This document shows positions 1 through 7,478 of a DNA stretch of 27,333 nt, piece after piece (position 1 is the stretch's first letter; each line of letters opens with the position of its first letter). A program made the translations under genes and the position numbers. The notes beneath the pieces were generated by a model. It saw only the letters and a program-made list of their open reading frames with translations. It ran no database searches and was not told the origin of the DNA. This DNA comes from Geobacter sp. UBA4074 (GTDB taxonomy: Bacteria; Desulfobacterota; Desulfuromonadia; Geobacterales; Pseudopelobacteraceae): the NCBI GenBank assembly GCA_002383415.1, contig DFYU01000104.1, forward strand, positions 106,536 through 133,868. The letters are read 5' to 3'.

Positions 1-558
1 CCCTACACCATCGGCGGCTACCTGGCCGGCGTCAAGCCGTCCGGCACCTCCACCGATGCTGCCGAGTTCAAGAAGTCGATGGAAGACGTCAACGCCACTG
101 CCAACAAGCTACTCAACGTGAACGGCAAGAAGACCGTCACCGAGTTCATGCGCGAACTGGGCGGCCTGATGTGGGAAAACTGCGGCATGGCCCGCTCCGA
201 CGCGTCGCTCAAGGAAAACCTCAAGAAGATCCCCGCCCTGCGCGAGGAATTCTGGCAGAATGTCAAGGTCACCGGCACCGGCGCCGAATTCAACCAGCAG
301 CTGGAGAACGCCGGCCGCACCGCCGACTTCCTTGAGTTTGCCGAGTTGATGTGCCGTGACGCACTGCACCGTGAGGAGTCCTGTGGTGGCCACTTCCGCG
401 TCGAGCACCAGTACGACGACGGCGAGGCCAAGCGTAATGATGCAGACTTCTGTTATGCCGGCGCCTGGGAGTTCAAGGGACTGAACAACGAGCCCGAACT
501 GCACAAGGAACCGCTGAAATTCGAGAACGTCCATCTCGCCGTAAGGAGCTATAAATAA
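1..558 (+). CDS. frdA: Fumarate reductase/succinate dehydrogenase flavoprotein subunit, C-terminal part
   Basis: This is the 3' end of the FAD-binding catalytic subunit of a membrane-bound fumarate reductase/succinate dehydrogenase, which interconverts fumarate and succinate at the inner face of the cytoplasmic membrane. The frame is open from base 1 and ends at TAA 556-558, giving 185 codons; the start and the FAD-attachment region lie outside the window. The visible part is the helical C-terminal domain and includes the family signature HREESCGGHFR, whose arginine belongs to the substrate site in this family. The stop overlaps the frdB start by one base (TAATG), which suggests translational coupling. 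In Geobacter a single FrdCAB complex is known to run in both directions, so sdhA is an equally valid name. Confidence 0.93.
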   Translation, partial: PYTIGGYLAGVKPSGTSTDAAEFKKSMEDVNATANKLLNVNGKKTVTEFMRELGGLMWENCGMARSDASLKENLKKIPALREEFWQNVKVTGTGAEFNQQLENAGRTADFLEFAELMCRDALHREESCGGHFRVEHQYDDGEAKRNDADFCYAGAWEFKGLNNEPELHKEPLKFENVHLAVRSYK

Positions 559-1313
559 TGAGCGATCACAAGACCATGACAATCAACCTCGTCGTGTGGC
601 GCCAGAAGAATGCCAACGACCCGGGCAAATACGAGAACTACACGGTCAACGGGATTACCGAGCACCACTCCTTTCTGGAGATGATGGACGTTCTGAACGA
701 AGACCTGATCAAGGCCGGCAAAGATCCGGTGGCCTTCGACCACGACTGCCGCGAGGGTATCTGCGGTATGTGTTCCCAAGTGGTCAACGGCATGCCTCAC
801 GGCGGCCAGGAGCGGACCACGGTCTGTCAGCTGCATATGCGTAAGTTCCACGACGGCGACACCATCTACATCGATCCGTGGCGTGCCAAGGCGTTCCCGA
901 TCGTGAAGGACCTGGTGGTTGACCGTGCCGCCCTGGACACCATCATCCAGGCCGGTGGCTACACCTCCTGCCACACCGGCGGGGTGCCGGACGGCAACGC
1001 TATCCTGATCGCCAAGCCGGTTGCCGACGAGGCGATGGACGCTGCCGAGTGTATCGGCTGCGGCGCCTGCGTGGCCGGCTGCCCCAACAGCGCCGCCATG
1101 CTGTTCACCGGCGCCAAGGTGTCCCAGCTGGCAGTACTGCCGCAAGGCCAGACTGAAGCCAAGCAGCGCGTTAAAAACATGGTCAATGCCATGAAAGAGT
1201 GCGGCTTCGGTAACTGCACCAACCACTATGAGTGCCAGGTTTCCTGTCCCAAGGGTATCAACGTCAAGTTCATCGCCCGGATGAACCGTGAGTACCTCAA
1301 GGCCCAGTTCTAA
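558..1313 (+). CDS. frdB: Fumarate reductase/succinate dehydrogenase iron-sulfur subunit
   Basis: This 251-residue protein carries electrons between the FAD of FrdA and the quinone/heme subunit. All three cluster-binding sets are visible. The [2Fe-2S] ligands are C64, C69, C72 and C90. The [4Fe-4S] ligands are C165, C168, C171 and C230. The [3Fe-4S] ligands are C175, C220 and C226. The spacing of the last two sets matches Wolinella-type FrdB. The gap between the third and fourth [2Fe-2S] cysteines is 18 residues, against 12 in Wolinella, because of a Gly/His-containing insert. A GTAAGGAG ribosome binding site lies inside the end of frdA. A terminator follows 26 bases after the stop, so frdB ends the operon. 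No membrane anchor gene follows, so frdC presumably lies upstream of frdA. Confidence 0.95.
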   Translation: MSDHKTMTINLVVWRQKNANDPGKYENYTVNGITEHHSFLEMMDVLNEDLIKAGKDPVAFDHDCREGICGMCSQVVNGMPHGGQERTTVCQLHMRKFHDGDTIYIDPWRAKAFPIVKDLVVDRAALDTIIQAGGYTSCHTGGVPDGNAILIAKPVADEAMDAAECIGCGACVAGCPNSAAMLFTGAKVSQLAVLPQGQTEAKQRVKNMVNAMKECGFGNCTNHYECQVSCPKGINVKFIARMNREYLKAQF

Positions 1314-1339
1314 ACCAGACCCCAGGCTGTGCAACAAAA

Positions 1340-1368
1340 GGGCGACCCGATTCGGGTCGCCCTTTTTT
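1340..1368 (+). terminator. Rho-independent terminator of the frd operon
   Basis: A GGGCGACCC stem pairs with GGGTCGCCC around a five-base loop and is followed by six T residues. It sits 26 bases after the frdB stop. Four A residues precede the stem, so it could also stop transcripts arriving on the minus strand from the gene at 1416-1886. Confidence 0.92.
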
Positions 1369-1392
1369 CATGGCTGCTGCAGATCGAACAGT

Positions 1393-1410
1393 TGGCCTCA
1401 GCAGAGGCCA
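1393..1410 (-). terminator. Possible hairpin terminator of the minus-strand gene at 1416-1886
   Basis: A perfect 7-bp stem (TGGCCTC with GAGGCCA) and a 4-base loop begin six bases beyond the stop of the minus-strand gene. No clear T-run follows on that strand, so it may be only an RNA 3'-end hairpin. The stronger bidirectional terminator at 1340-1368 lies just downstream. Confidence 0.35.
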
Positions 1411-1415
1411 GGCAA

Positions 1416-1886
1416 TCAGAGCGGTGAGCGCTCGTCGTAGATCTTTTTGAGGTAGGTGTGTGAGACCTGTTTGCGGAACTGCTTTTTGAACTGGACGGCG
1501 ATCTGCCGCCAGGAGAGTTGCTCCTGCTCCCGCAACTGAATCAGTGCATCCATGAACCGTTTTTCCAGTGCATCACGCAACTGCTGCTTGCGCGGTTTAC
1601 GCTGCCGCACCGGATGCTCCACCACAGCGCCGTCACCAGCCACCGCCCCGCGCTGTTCATCCTCCCACAACGATTTCAGGGCCAACAGCAGGGCAACATA
1701 ATTGGCCTCGCCGCCCTTGCCGGGAATGGCCCTGCCGTCGGCTAGCAGATGCTTGAAGACCGTACGCTGCTGCCAATGCACATAGACCCGCCGTTCTTCG
1801 TCCAGCTGGGCATAGTAGCGGACCAGTTCACGACGTTGCTGACCGGATAGTCCAGAAACCGTAGTGAGAAACCGTTCATCGAGCAT
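1416..1886 (-). CDS. Hypothetical protein with possible C-terminal helix-turn-helix
   Basis: I do not recognise this 156-residue protein. It looks soluble, mostly helical and charged, with no signal peptide or membrane segment. The centre has a basic stretch with the motif RQRKPRK. The C-terminal 45 residues run through LSWRQIAVQF and SHTYLKKIY, a spacing that suggests a DNA-binding helix-turn-helix; this is inference from pattern alone. The ATG at 1886 is chosen because AGGGGG lies five bases upstream. A TTG at 1907 would add seven residues but would place the ribosome binding site inside the gene. The gene stands alone, convergent with frdB and divergent from asnS. An inverted repeat at 1896-1920 directly precedes its ribosome binding site and could be an autoregulatory operator. 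Confidence 0.72.
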   Translation of the reverse strand: MLDERFLTTVSGLSGQQRRELVRYYAQLDEERRVYVHWQQRTVFKHLLADGRAIPGKGGEANYVALLLALKSLWEDEQRGAVAGDGAVVEHPVRQRKPRKQQLRDALEKRFMDALIQLREQEQLSWRQIAVQFKKQFRKQVSHTYLKKIYDERSPL

Positions 1887-1895
1887 TACCGCCCC

Positions 1896-1920
1896 CTGTA
1901 AACACAAAATCAGTTTACAG
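1896..1920. promoter_or_regulatory. Perfect inverted repeat, candidate operator
   Basis: CTGTAAAC and GTTTACAG form a perfect 8-bp inverted repeat with a 9-base spacer, so the half-site centres are about 17 bases apart. It lies between the ribosome binding site of the minus-strand gene and its presumed promoter. The AT-rich core stands out from GC-rich surroundings. On the minus strand, TAAACT in the left arm could serve as a weak -10 element. A role as a protein-binding site is inference. Confidence 0.45.
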
Positions 1921-2018
1921 CGAAACTAACACAGAGGCACAGTACTGCAAGGCTTTATTGGCTTCCAGATGATCGCCAGCCACCATAGCCAACGGGGGTT
2001 GCCGCACGCTGTTTTCCC

Positions 2019-2047
2019 TTGCCCAGGCAGGCCCGCTCCCGTATTCT
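2019..2047 (+). promoter_or_regulatory. Possible sigma70 promoter of asnS
   Basis: TTGCCC and TATTCT are separated by 17 bases, each matching four of six consensus positions. Transcription would start near 2054 and give a leader of about 26 bases before the asnS ATG. The match is weak, but no better candidate is seen upstream of asnS. Confidence 0.35.
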
Positions 2048-2079
2048 TGTCCGGTCCATACTGCACCATGGAGTCTATC

Positions 2080-3471
2080 ATGTCACATCGAACCAGAATC
2101 GCTGAACTGCTGCGCCGTCCCGCAGCTGGCGACGACGTCAGCGTCTGCGGCTGGGTCCGCTCGCTACGCGCCTCCAGCGAGATGGCCTTCATCATGCTCA
2201 ACGACGGCTCTAACCTAAACGGCATCCAGCTGGTACTCGAACGCTCACGGCTGGGCGATTTTGACGAGCTGTGCCGGCTTGGTACCGGCGCTGCCCTGCA
2301 CGCTACCGGCGCCCTGGTAGCCTCACCTGCCGCAGGCCAGCAGTATGAGCTACTGGTGACTGAGCTGCAGGTCGTCGGTGCGGCAGACCCAAGCTTTCCA
2401 CTACAAAAAAAACGTCACAGTTTTGAATATCTGCGCAGCATTGCCCACCTGCGGCCCCGCACCAACACTTTCGGAGCGGTCTTCCGGCTGCGTTCCCGAC
2501 TGGCCCTGGCAGTGCATCAATTCTTTCAGGAACGTGGTTTCCTCTACGTCCATACGCCGATCATCACCGCCAGCGACTGTGAAGGGGCCGGCGAACTGTT
2601 CCGCGTGACCTGCCTGCCCCCCAATGGCGCCCCGCGCAACGAAGGGGGCGAGATCGACTTCAGCCAGGACTTTTTCGGCCGCAAGACCGGCCTAACGGTC
2701 AGTGGACAACTGGAAGGGGAACTGTTCGCCCAGGCATTTAGCGACATCTACACCTTCGGCCCCACCTTCCGGGCCGAGAACTCCAACACCCCACGCCATG
2801 CCGCCGAGTTCTGGATGATCGAGCCGGAAATGGCCTTCAGCGACCTGGCCGACGACGCCGACCTGGCCGAAGCGTTCGTACGGTTCCTGTGCCGTTTCAC
2901 GCTGGAAGACTGCAGCGAAGAGCTGACCTTTTTTGATCAGCACATTGAAACGGGACTGCTGCAACGGATCCGTTCGGTGGCCGAGGCGCAGTTTGCCCGC
3001 ATGGATTACAGCGAGGCGATCCGCCACCTGGAACGGGCGCCGGTATCCTTCCAGTATCCGGTGCAGTGGGGTCTCGACCTGCAGACTGAGCACGAACGCT
3101 ACCTGACCGAACAGGTGGTGGGCGGGCCGGTCTTTGTGCTTAACTACCCCAAAGAGATCAAGGCCTTTTACATGCGGCTGAACGATGATAACAAGACCGT
3201 GGCTGCCATGGACCTGCTGGTTCCCAAGGTGGGCGAGATCATCGGCGGCAGCCAGCGTGAAGAACGGTTGGACTGCCTGCAGACACGAATGCAGGAGTTG
3301 GGCATCGCCCAGGAACCGCTCTGGTGGTACCTGGACAGCCGTCGCTGGGGCAGCACCCCCCATGCCGGCTTTGGGCTCGGTTTTGAACGGCTGGTGATGT
3401 ATCTGTCCGGCATGGAGAACATCCGCGATGTGATCCCCTTCCCGCGCACACCACGCCACGCTGAATTTTAG
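2080..3471 (+). CDS. asnS: Asparaginyl-tRNA synthetase
   Basis: This is a class IIb aminoacyl-tRNA synthetase of 463 residues, close to the 466 of the E. coli enzyme. It charges tRNA-Asn with asparagine in the cytoplasm. An N-terminal OB-fold anticodon-binding domain (about residues 1-105, with VCGWVRSLRAS) precedes the catalytic core. Motif 2 appears as FGPTFRAENSNTPRHAAEF and motif 3 as GFGLGFERLVMYLSG. The QKKRHS segment and the AEFWMIEPE run point to AsnRS rather than AspRS or LysRS. The frame is open further upstream, but ATG 2080 has GGAG six bases ahead of it, while ATG 2068 has no convincing site. It is followed two bases later by a DUF503 gene. Confidence 0.95.
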   Translation: MSHRTRIAELLRRPAAGDDVSVCGWVRSLRASSEMAFIMLNDGSNLNGIQLVLERSRLGDFDELCRLGTGAALHATGALVASPAAGQQYELLVTELQVVGAADPSFPLQKKRHSFEYLRSIAHLRPRTNTFGAVFRLRSRLALAVHQFFQERGFLYVHTPIITASDCEGAGELFRVTCLPPNGAPRNEGGEIDFSQDFFGRKTGLTVSGQLEGELFAQAFSDIYTFGPTFRAENSNTPRHAAEFWMIEPEMAFSDLADDADLAEAFVRFLCRFTLEDCSEELTFFDQHIETGLLQRIRSVAEAQFARMDYSEAIRHLERAPVSFQYPVQWGLDLQTEHERYLTEQVVGGPVFVLNYPKEIKAFYMRLNDDNKTVAAMDLLVPKVGEIIGGSQREERLDCLQTRMQELGIAQEPLWWYLDSRRWGSTPHAGFGLGFERLVMYLSGMENIRDVIPFPRTPRHAEF

Positions 3472-3473
3472 CG

Positions 3474-3755
3474 ATGTTCATCTTCAGCCTGGAGATCGAG
3501 CTTTCACTGCCTGCCCACTCGCTCAAGGAAAAGCGCGGCATGGTCAAGAGTGTGCTGGGCCGGGCCCGCAACCGATTCAATGTGGCCTGTGCCGAGGTTG
3601 ACCGGCAGGACAACTGCGGGTTGGCGGTGCTGGGCTTTGTGACGGTCAGCCCGGACAAGGTCATCGCACGCAAGGCGCTGGAACGGCTTGAGGATTGGAT
3701 CTACGAAGGTTGGCCCGATCTGGAGATCACCGCTTCGCAGATCACCGAACTATGA
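3474..3755 (+). CDS. DUF503 (YlxP-like) protein
   Basis: This 93-residue protein belongs to the DUF503 family, recognised by the start LEIELSLPAHSLKEKRGMVKS and by the central AEVDRQDNCGLAVLGF segment. In Bacillus the homologue YlxP is encoded in the nusA-infB-rbfA region and has been connected to ribosome assembly or RNA binding; its precise activity is not something I can state from sequence. Here it starts two bases after the asnS stop without a strong ribosome binding site of its own, so it is probably translated by coupling to asnS. The protein has no membrane segment. No terminator is visible before the promoter at 3772. Confidence 0.88.
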   Translation: MFIFSLEIELSLPAHSLKEKRGMVKSVLGRARNRFNVACAEVDRQDNCGLAVLGFVTVSPDKVIARKALERLEDWIYEGWPDLEITASQITEL

Positions 3756-3771
3756 CCGTTAAGCTACTTGA

Positions 3772-3801
3772 TTGACAGCCATGCAACCTGCCGGGTATAG
3801 T
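3772..3801 (+). promoter_or_regulatory. Near-consensus sigma70 promoter of the pgpH-ybeY-corC-lnt operon
   Basis: TTGACA (six of six) and TATAGT (five of six) are separated by 18 bases. Transcription would start near 3808 and give a leader of roughly 60 bases. This is the best promoter match in the window. A small stem (TACGGT with ACCGTA, 3839-3861) lies in the leader just before a poor ribosome binding site, so translation of the first gene may be modest despite a strong promoter. Confidence 0.75.
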
Positions 3802-3870
3802 ACGATCTTATCCTATGCCAGCTAACCACTTCACTCCATACGGTTTGCACCCGATACCGTAACGGCCACC

Positions 3871-6240
3871 ATGCCCGACCCTTCCGGACATACTCAGGAC
3901 CATGCCCCCCTGACATACCTGCGCAAGTTGGGCACCAACCTGCTCGATTCGGTGGTCCGTCGTTTTTCAAATCCGGAAACAGCCCGTCGCAACCGGTTCT
4001 TTTTGTTGCTCGTGACCTCCCTGGTCTTGACGCTGATCCTGCTGCCGAGCCAACACCTGACCACCGCCCTGTACCAGCCGGGCGAGATTGCCGCCTCGGA
4101 TATTCGCGCCACACAAGATTACCTACTGGAAGACAAAGAACTAACCCGCCAGCTACGGGCCAAGGCTGAACAGTCCACACCGCAGGTCTACACCTTCAGC
4201 GAACAGGTGCCAGCGGATCTGCTCAGTGTCATCTCCCGTGCCCTTACCCTGGTGCAGGACACCACCAACCGGCACGACCTACTACCGATCCTTGACGGCC
4301 AGCTGAGCGACAGTGAACTGCAGGCACTCCGGCGCGTACGAAACAACAAGGCGCTGCTGGCAGACCTGGAACGCAAACTTACCCCGCTCTACCGCCAGCG
4401 GATCGTGCTGGACGCCAAGGTATTTCTGGCTGACGCCCGCCGCGGCATTGAGCTGCGCGATACCCATGGTGTCAGTATTGGCAAGCTCGACTCGGCTCCC
4501 GCCTTCCTGGATATCGCCGTTGCCCGCAGATCACTGCTCACCAACAGCCTGTCAGGCGTAGCGTCTACAGCTGATGGCCGGGTGATCCAACAGCTGGTTG
4601 CCCGCCTCATGAAGCCCAATCTGTACTTCAACCAGGAGGCCAGCGAAACCCTGAAACAGCACATCCTGGAAGGGGTACGGCCGGTACTGTACAAGGTGCA
4701 AAAAGGGGAGATGATCGTTCGGGTCGGGGAACGGGTAAGCCTTGAGCAGGCCCAGAAACTGCAGATGCTCTACCAGGCCAGCCACGGCCGGGTCACGTTT
4801 TCCATCGGTCTGGGTGTTTTCGGTCTGGTGGTGCTCCTGTTCTACTTCCCCTATCGCTTTGCCTGTAAAAACATCCGCAAGTTCAACCCCACCAACCGCG
4901 ATATTCTGGCCATGGCCCTGCTGATCGTGGGCAACCTGCTGCTGTTCAAGCTGGCGCTGCTGGTATCGGCCAACATCGGCGCCGCCTTTCCGACGGTGGC
5001 GGCCGGTTCCTACTACTATCTGTTCCCCTTTGCCGCCGGCGCGATGATGGTCCGTATCCTGCTCAACTCCGAGGTGGCCCTGGTCTACTGCGCCATGATG
5101 GCGCCGCTGTTGGGCATCCTCTTCAACAGCAACATGTTTGTGATGGTCTACGCGCTGCTGGGCAGTGTGGTGGGCGCCCACGGCGTGCGCCAGTGCCAGG
5201 ACCGCGGCGTGATCTACACCGCCGGTCTGAAGCTGATGGTGGTCAATCTGGCCATGGGCCTCTGCTTCCAGACCATGAACGGCGCCCTGTTTTCACTGCA
5301 GACGCTGTACGTAGCGGCCTTTGCCATGGTGGGCGCCCTGCTCTCATCAATGCTGGTATCGGCCTTTACACCGCTGTTCGAGACCCTGTTCCACTACACC
5401 ACCAACATTAAGCTGCTGGAGCTGGCCAACCTCAATTCGCCGCTCTTGCGCGACCTGATGGTCAAGGCGCCCGGCACCTACCACCACAGCGTGGTGGTGG
5501 GCAACCTGGTGGAAGCAGCGGCCGAGGCGATCGGTGCCAATCCCCTATTGGCCCGGGTGGCAGCCTACTACCACGATATCGGCAAGATCGCCAAGCCGCT
5601 CTACTTCATCGAGAACATGCAAGGCGGCGAGAACCGTCACGACAAGCTCTCACCCCACATGTCGGCCCTGATCCTGATCTCCCACGTCAAGGAAGGCGAG
5701 GCCCTGGCCCGTGAACGGCGACTGGGACAGCCGATTATCGACATCATCCGTCAACACCACGGCACCACTCTGATCAAGTTTTTCTATGAAAAGGCCAAGA
5801 CCCAGCATGACGGTAGCGGCCCCCAGGTTGATGAACAGGAATTCCGTTATCCCGGTCCCAAACCCCAGACCCGCGAGGCCGGCCTGGTGATGCTGGCTGA
5901 CGCCGTGGAGGCCGCTTCACGCACCCTGGTCAACCCGACGCCGGACCGGATCCAGGGTATGGTGCAGAAGCTGATCAACCGGATCTTCAGCGACGGCCAA
6001 CTGGATGAATGCGAACTGACACTCAAAAACCTGCACGAGATTGCCAAGAGCTTCAACCGGATTCTGTGCGCCATCTTCCACCACCGGATCGACTATCCGG
6101 AGCCGGTCCACAAAGGGACCAACGGAGGCAAAAAGCCCCATGCAGATTCAGGCAAGGAACAGTCAGACAAGGCACAAGGCGCCGCTACGCCAGCTAAAAA
6201 AAGTGGCAGCGACGATCTTAAGCGCCTTGGGATGTCCTGA
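3871..6240 (+). CDS. pgpH: PgpH-type membrane HD-domain phosphohydrolase
   Basis: This 789-residue protein has the 7TMR-HDED architecture of PgpH, known from Listeria as a c-di-AMP phosphodiesterase. A first membrane segment (about residues 48-64) leads to an extracytoplasmic region up to about residue 310. Seven or so membrane helices follow to about residue 500, then a cytoplasmic HD domain. HD-domain metal ligands are visible at H538/H539, H568-D569 (YYHDIGK) and H629/H630 (QHHGTT). The tail after about residue 745 is charged, low-complexity and rich in Lys, Gly and Ser. The ATG at 3871 lacks a clear ribosome binding site. The last 101 bases overlap ybeY in another frame. The actual nucleotide substrate in this organism is unproven. 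Confidence 0.9.
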   Translation: MPDPSGHTQDHAPLTYLRKLGTNLLDSVVRRFSNPETARRNRFFLLLVTSLVLTLILLPSQHLTTALYQPGEIAASDIRATQDYLLEDKELTRQLRAKAEQSTPQVYTFSEQVPADLLSVISRALTLVQDTTNRHDLLPILDGQLSDSELQALRRVRNNKALLADLERKLTPLYRQRIVLDAKVFLADARRGIELRDTHGVSIGKLDSAPAFLDIAVARRSLLTNSLSGVASTADGRVIQQLVARLMKPNLYFNQEASETLKQHILEGVRPVLYKVQKGEMIVRVGERVSLEQAQKLQMLYQASHGRVTFSIGLGVFGLVVLLFYFPYRFACKNIRKFNPTNRDILAMALLIVGNLLLFKLALLVSANIGAAFPTVAAGSYYYLFPFAAGAMMVRILLNSEVALVYCAMMAPLLGILFNSNMFVMVYALLGSVVGAHGVRQCQDRGVIYTAGLKLMVVNLAMGLCFQTMNGALFSLQTLYVAAFAMVGALLSSMLVSAFTPLFETLFHYTTNIKLLELANLNSPLLRDLMVKAPGTYHHSVVVGNLVEAAAEAIGANPLLARVAAYYHDIGKIAKPLYFIENMQGGENRHDKLSPHMSALILISHVKEGEALARERRLGQPIIDIIRQHHGTTLIKFFYEKAKTQHDGSGPQVDEQEFRYPGPKPQTREAGLVMLADAVEAASRTLVNPTPDRIQGMVQKLINRIFSDGQLDECELTLKNLHEIAKSFNRILCAIFHHRIDYPEPVHKGTNGGKKPHADSGKEQSDKAQGAATPAKKSGSDDLKRLGMS

Positions 6241-6628
6241 CAGCACCGAATTATCGATCTCCATCGTCGGCGACCGGTCGATCCACCACCTCAACCGGGA
6301 CTATCTGGGCAAAGACCGGCCCACCAACGTGATCTCGTTTTCGTTGCAGGAGGGGGAGTTCGGCCACCTTTCAGCTGCTCTGGGCGATGTGGTCATCTCG
6401 GCTGATACCGCTGCACGGGAAGCCGAGGCCGGCGGCATCAGCCCCTGGGAGCGGATGGTGTTCCTGCTGCTGCACGGCATCCTGCATCTGACCGGTTATG
6501 ACCATGAACGGAGCGGCGAAGCCGAGGCCCGCCGCATGGAGAAAAAAGAACAGGAACTGTACGCCCTGCTGCAGCATTCGGGGCTGACGACACTGACACA
6601 AGGAGAGGGAAGTGGAAGACGGCAGTAG
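6140..6628 (+). CDS. ybeY: Endoribonuclease YbeY, rRNA maturation factor
   Basis: This 162-residue protein is a zinc-dependent UPF0054 RNase that acts in 16S rRNA 3'-end maturation and ribosome quality control. The metal-binding motif HGILHLTGYDH places the three histidines at H112, H116 and H122. The upstream segment KDRPTNVISF is also diagnostic. ATG 6140 is chosen because the N-terminus then aligns with E. coli YbeY in length and GGAGG lies at 6124-6128, although the spacing of 11 is long. The start lies inside pgpH, giving a 101-base overlap in which both frames code. The 3' end overlaps corC by 17 bases. YbeY-CorC-Lnt order matches the E. coli ybeZ-ybeY-ybeX-lnt operon. Confidence 0.93.
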   Translation: MQIQARNSQTRHKAPLRQLKKVAATILSALGCPDSTELSISIVGDRSIHHLNRDYLGKDRPTNVISFSLQEGEFGHLSAALGDVVISADTAAREAEAGGISPWERMVFLLLHGILHLTGYDHERSGEAEARRMEKKEQELYALLQHSGLTTLTQGEGSGRRQ

Positions 6629-7478
6629 TAGCGGCAACTCGCGTAAAAACACCGGGCTGTTCCAAGTGGTGGCTCGACTGTTGGGCGGACGGCGCCGAGT
6701 AACCGAAGAGGAGATCCAGGACCTGATCGAGGCCGGCGAAGAGGAAGGGATTGTCAACGAGGATGAGAGCGACATGATTCGCGCCATCTTCGCCCTGGAT
6801 TCTACGGTGGTGCGAGAGATCATGATTCCCCGCACCGAGATGGCCTGCATCGGTGTCGAATCAACGATACGCGAAACCCTGGATGCCATCATCGGCTGCG
6901 GACATTCACGATTGCCGGTCTTTGAGGGCACGGTGGACAACATCATCGGCCTGCTCTACGCCAAGGACCTGCTGAAATGCTGGGGCCGGACTGAAGATGA
7001 GATCAGCATCCGCGACCTGCTCCGCCCGCCGTACTTTATTCCCGAAACCAAAAACCTCGAAGAGCTGCTGCAGGAGATCAAGAAAAAAAGGGTCCATCTG
7101 GCGATCGTGATCGATGAGTACGGCGGCACCTCCGGCCTGGTGACCATCGAGGACCTGCTGGAACAGATCGTGGGTGATATTCAGGACGAATACGACATGG
7201 AGGAGGAGCTGTTCTCCCGCAACGCCGACGACACGGTCACCGCAGACGGTCGCCTGCCGATCGAGGACCTTGAAGAGCTGTTCAGCCTGACCATTGAGCG
7301 TGATAAGTTCGACACGCTGGGCGGCCTGGTATTCCACCTGGCCGGCACCATCCCGGCGGTAGGCGATGTCATCGAAGGCGACGGCCTGCGCTTCACGGTC
7401 CTTGAGGCCGACCAGCGCCGCCTCAAGCGGGTACTGATCGCCCGCAGTGACGATCCGCGGGACCCCGCTGACCAGTGA
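6612..7478 (+). CDS. corC: CorC/HlyC-family CBS-domain protein
   Basis: This 288-residue cytoplasmic protein matches E. coli CorC (YbeX). After a short N-terminal segment (EEIQDLIEAGEEEG) come two CBS domains, about residues 65-190 (VREIMIPRTEM and VIDEYGGTSGLVTIEDLLEQI). A C-terminal CorC_HlyC domain follows, about residues 205-285. No DUF21 membrane domain is present, as in CorC and unlike the larger YhdP/CNNM relatives. E. coli CorC has been connected to magnesium/cobalt efflux and, more recently, to ribosome-related phenotypes. The GTG start at 6612 has AGGAG six bases upstream, inside ybeY. The stop overlaps the lnt GTG start (GTGA), so the gene is tightly coupled. Confidence 0.92.
   Translation: MEDGSSSGNSRKNTGLFQVVARLLGGRRRVTEEEIQDLIEAGEEEGIVNEDESDMIRAIFALDSTVVREIMIPRTEMACIGVESTIRETLDAIIGCGHSRLPVFEGTVDNIIGLLYAKDLLKCWGRTEDEISIRDLLRPPYFIPETKNLEELLQEIKKKRVHLAIVIDEYGGTSGLVTIEDLLEQIVGDIQDEYDMEEELFSRNADDTVTADGRLPIEDLEELFSLTIERDKFDTLGGLVFHLAGTIPAVGDVIEGDGLRFTVLEADQRRLKRVLIARSDDPRDPADQ

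Noticed and set aside
549..1337. Long open frame of 262 codons antisense to frdB.
   Set aside because: frdB is certain from its cluster ligands; the antisense frame is a by-product of GC-rich codon use and has no recognisable domain.
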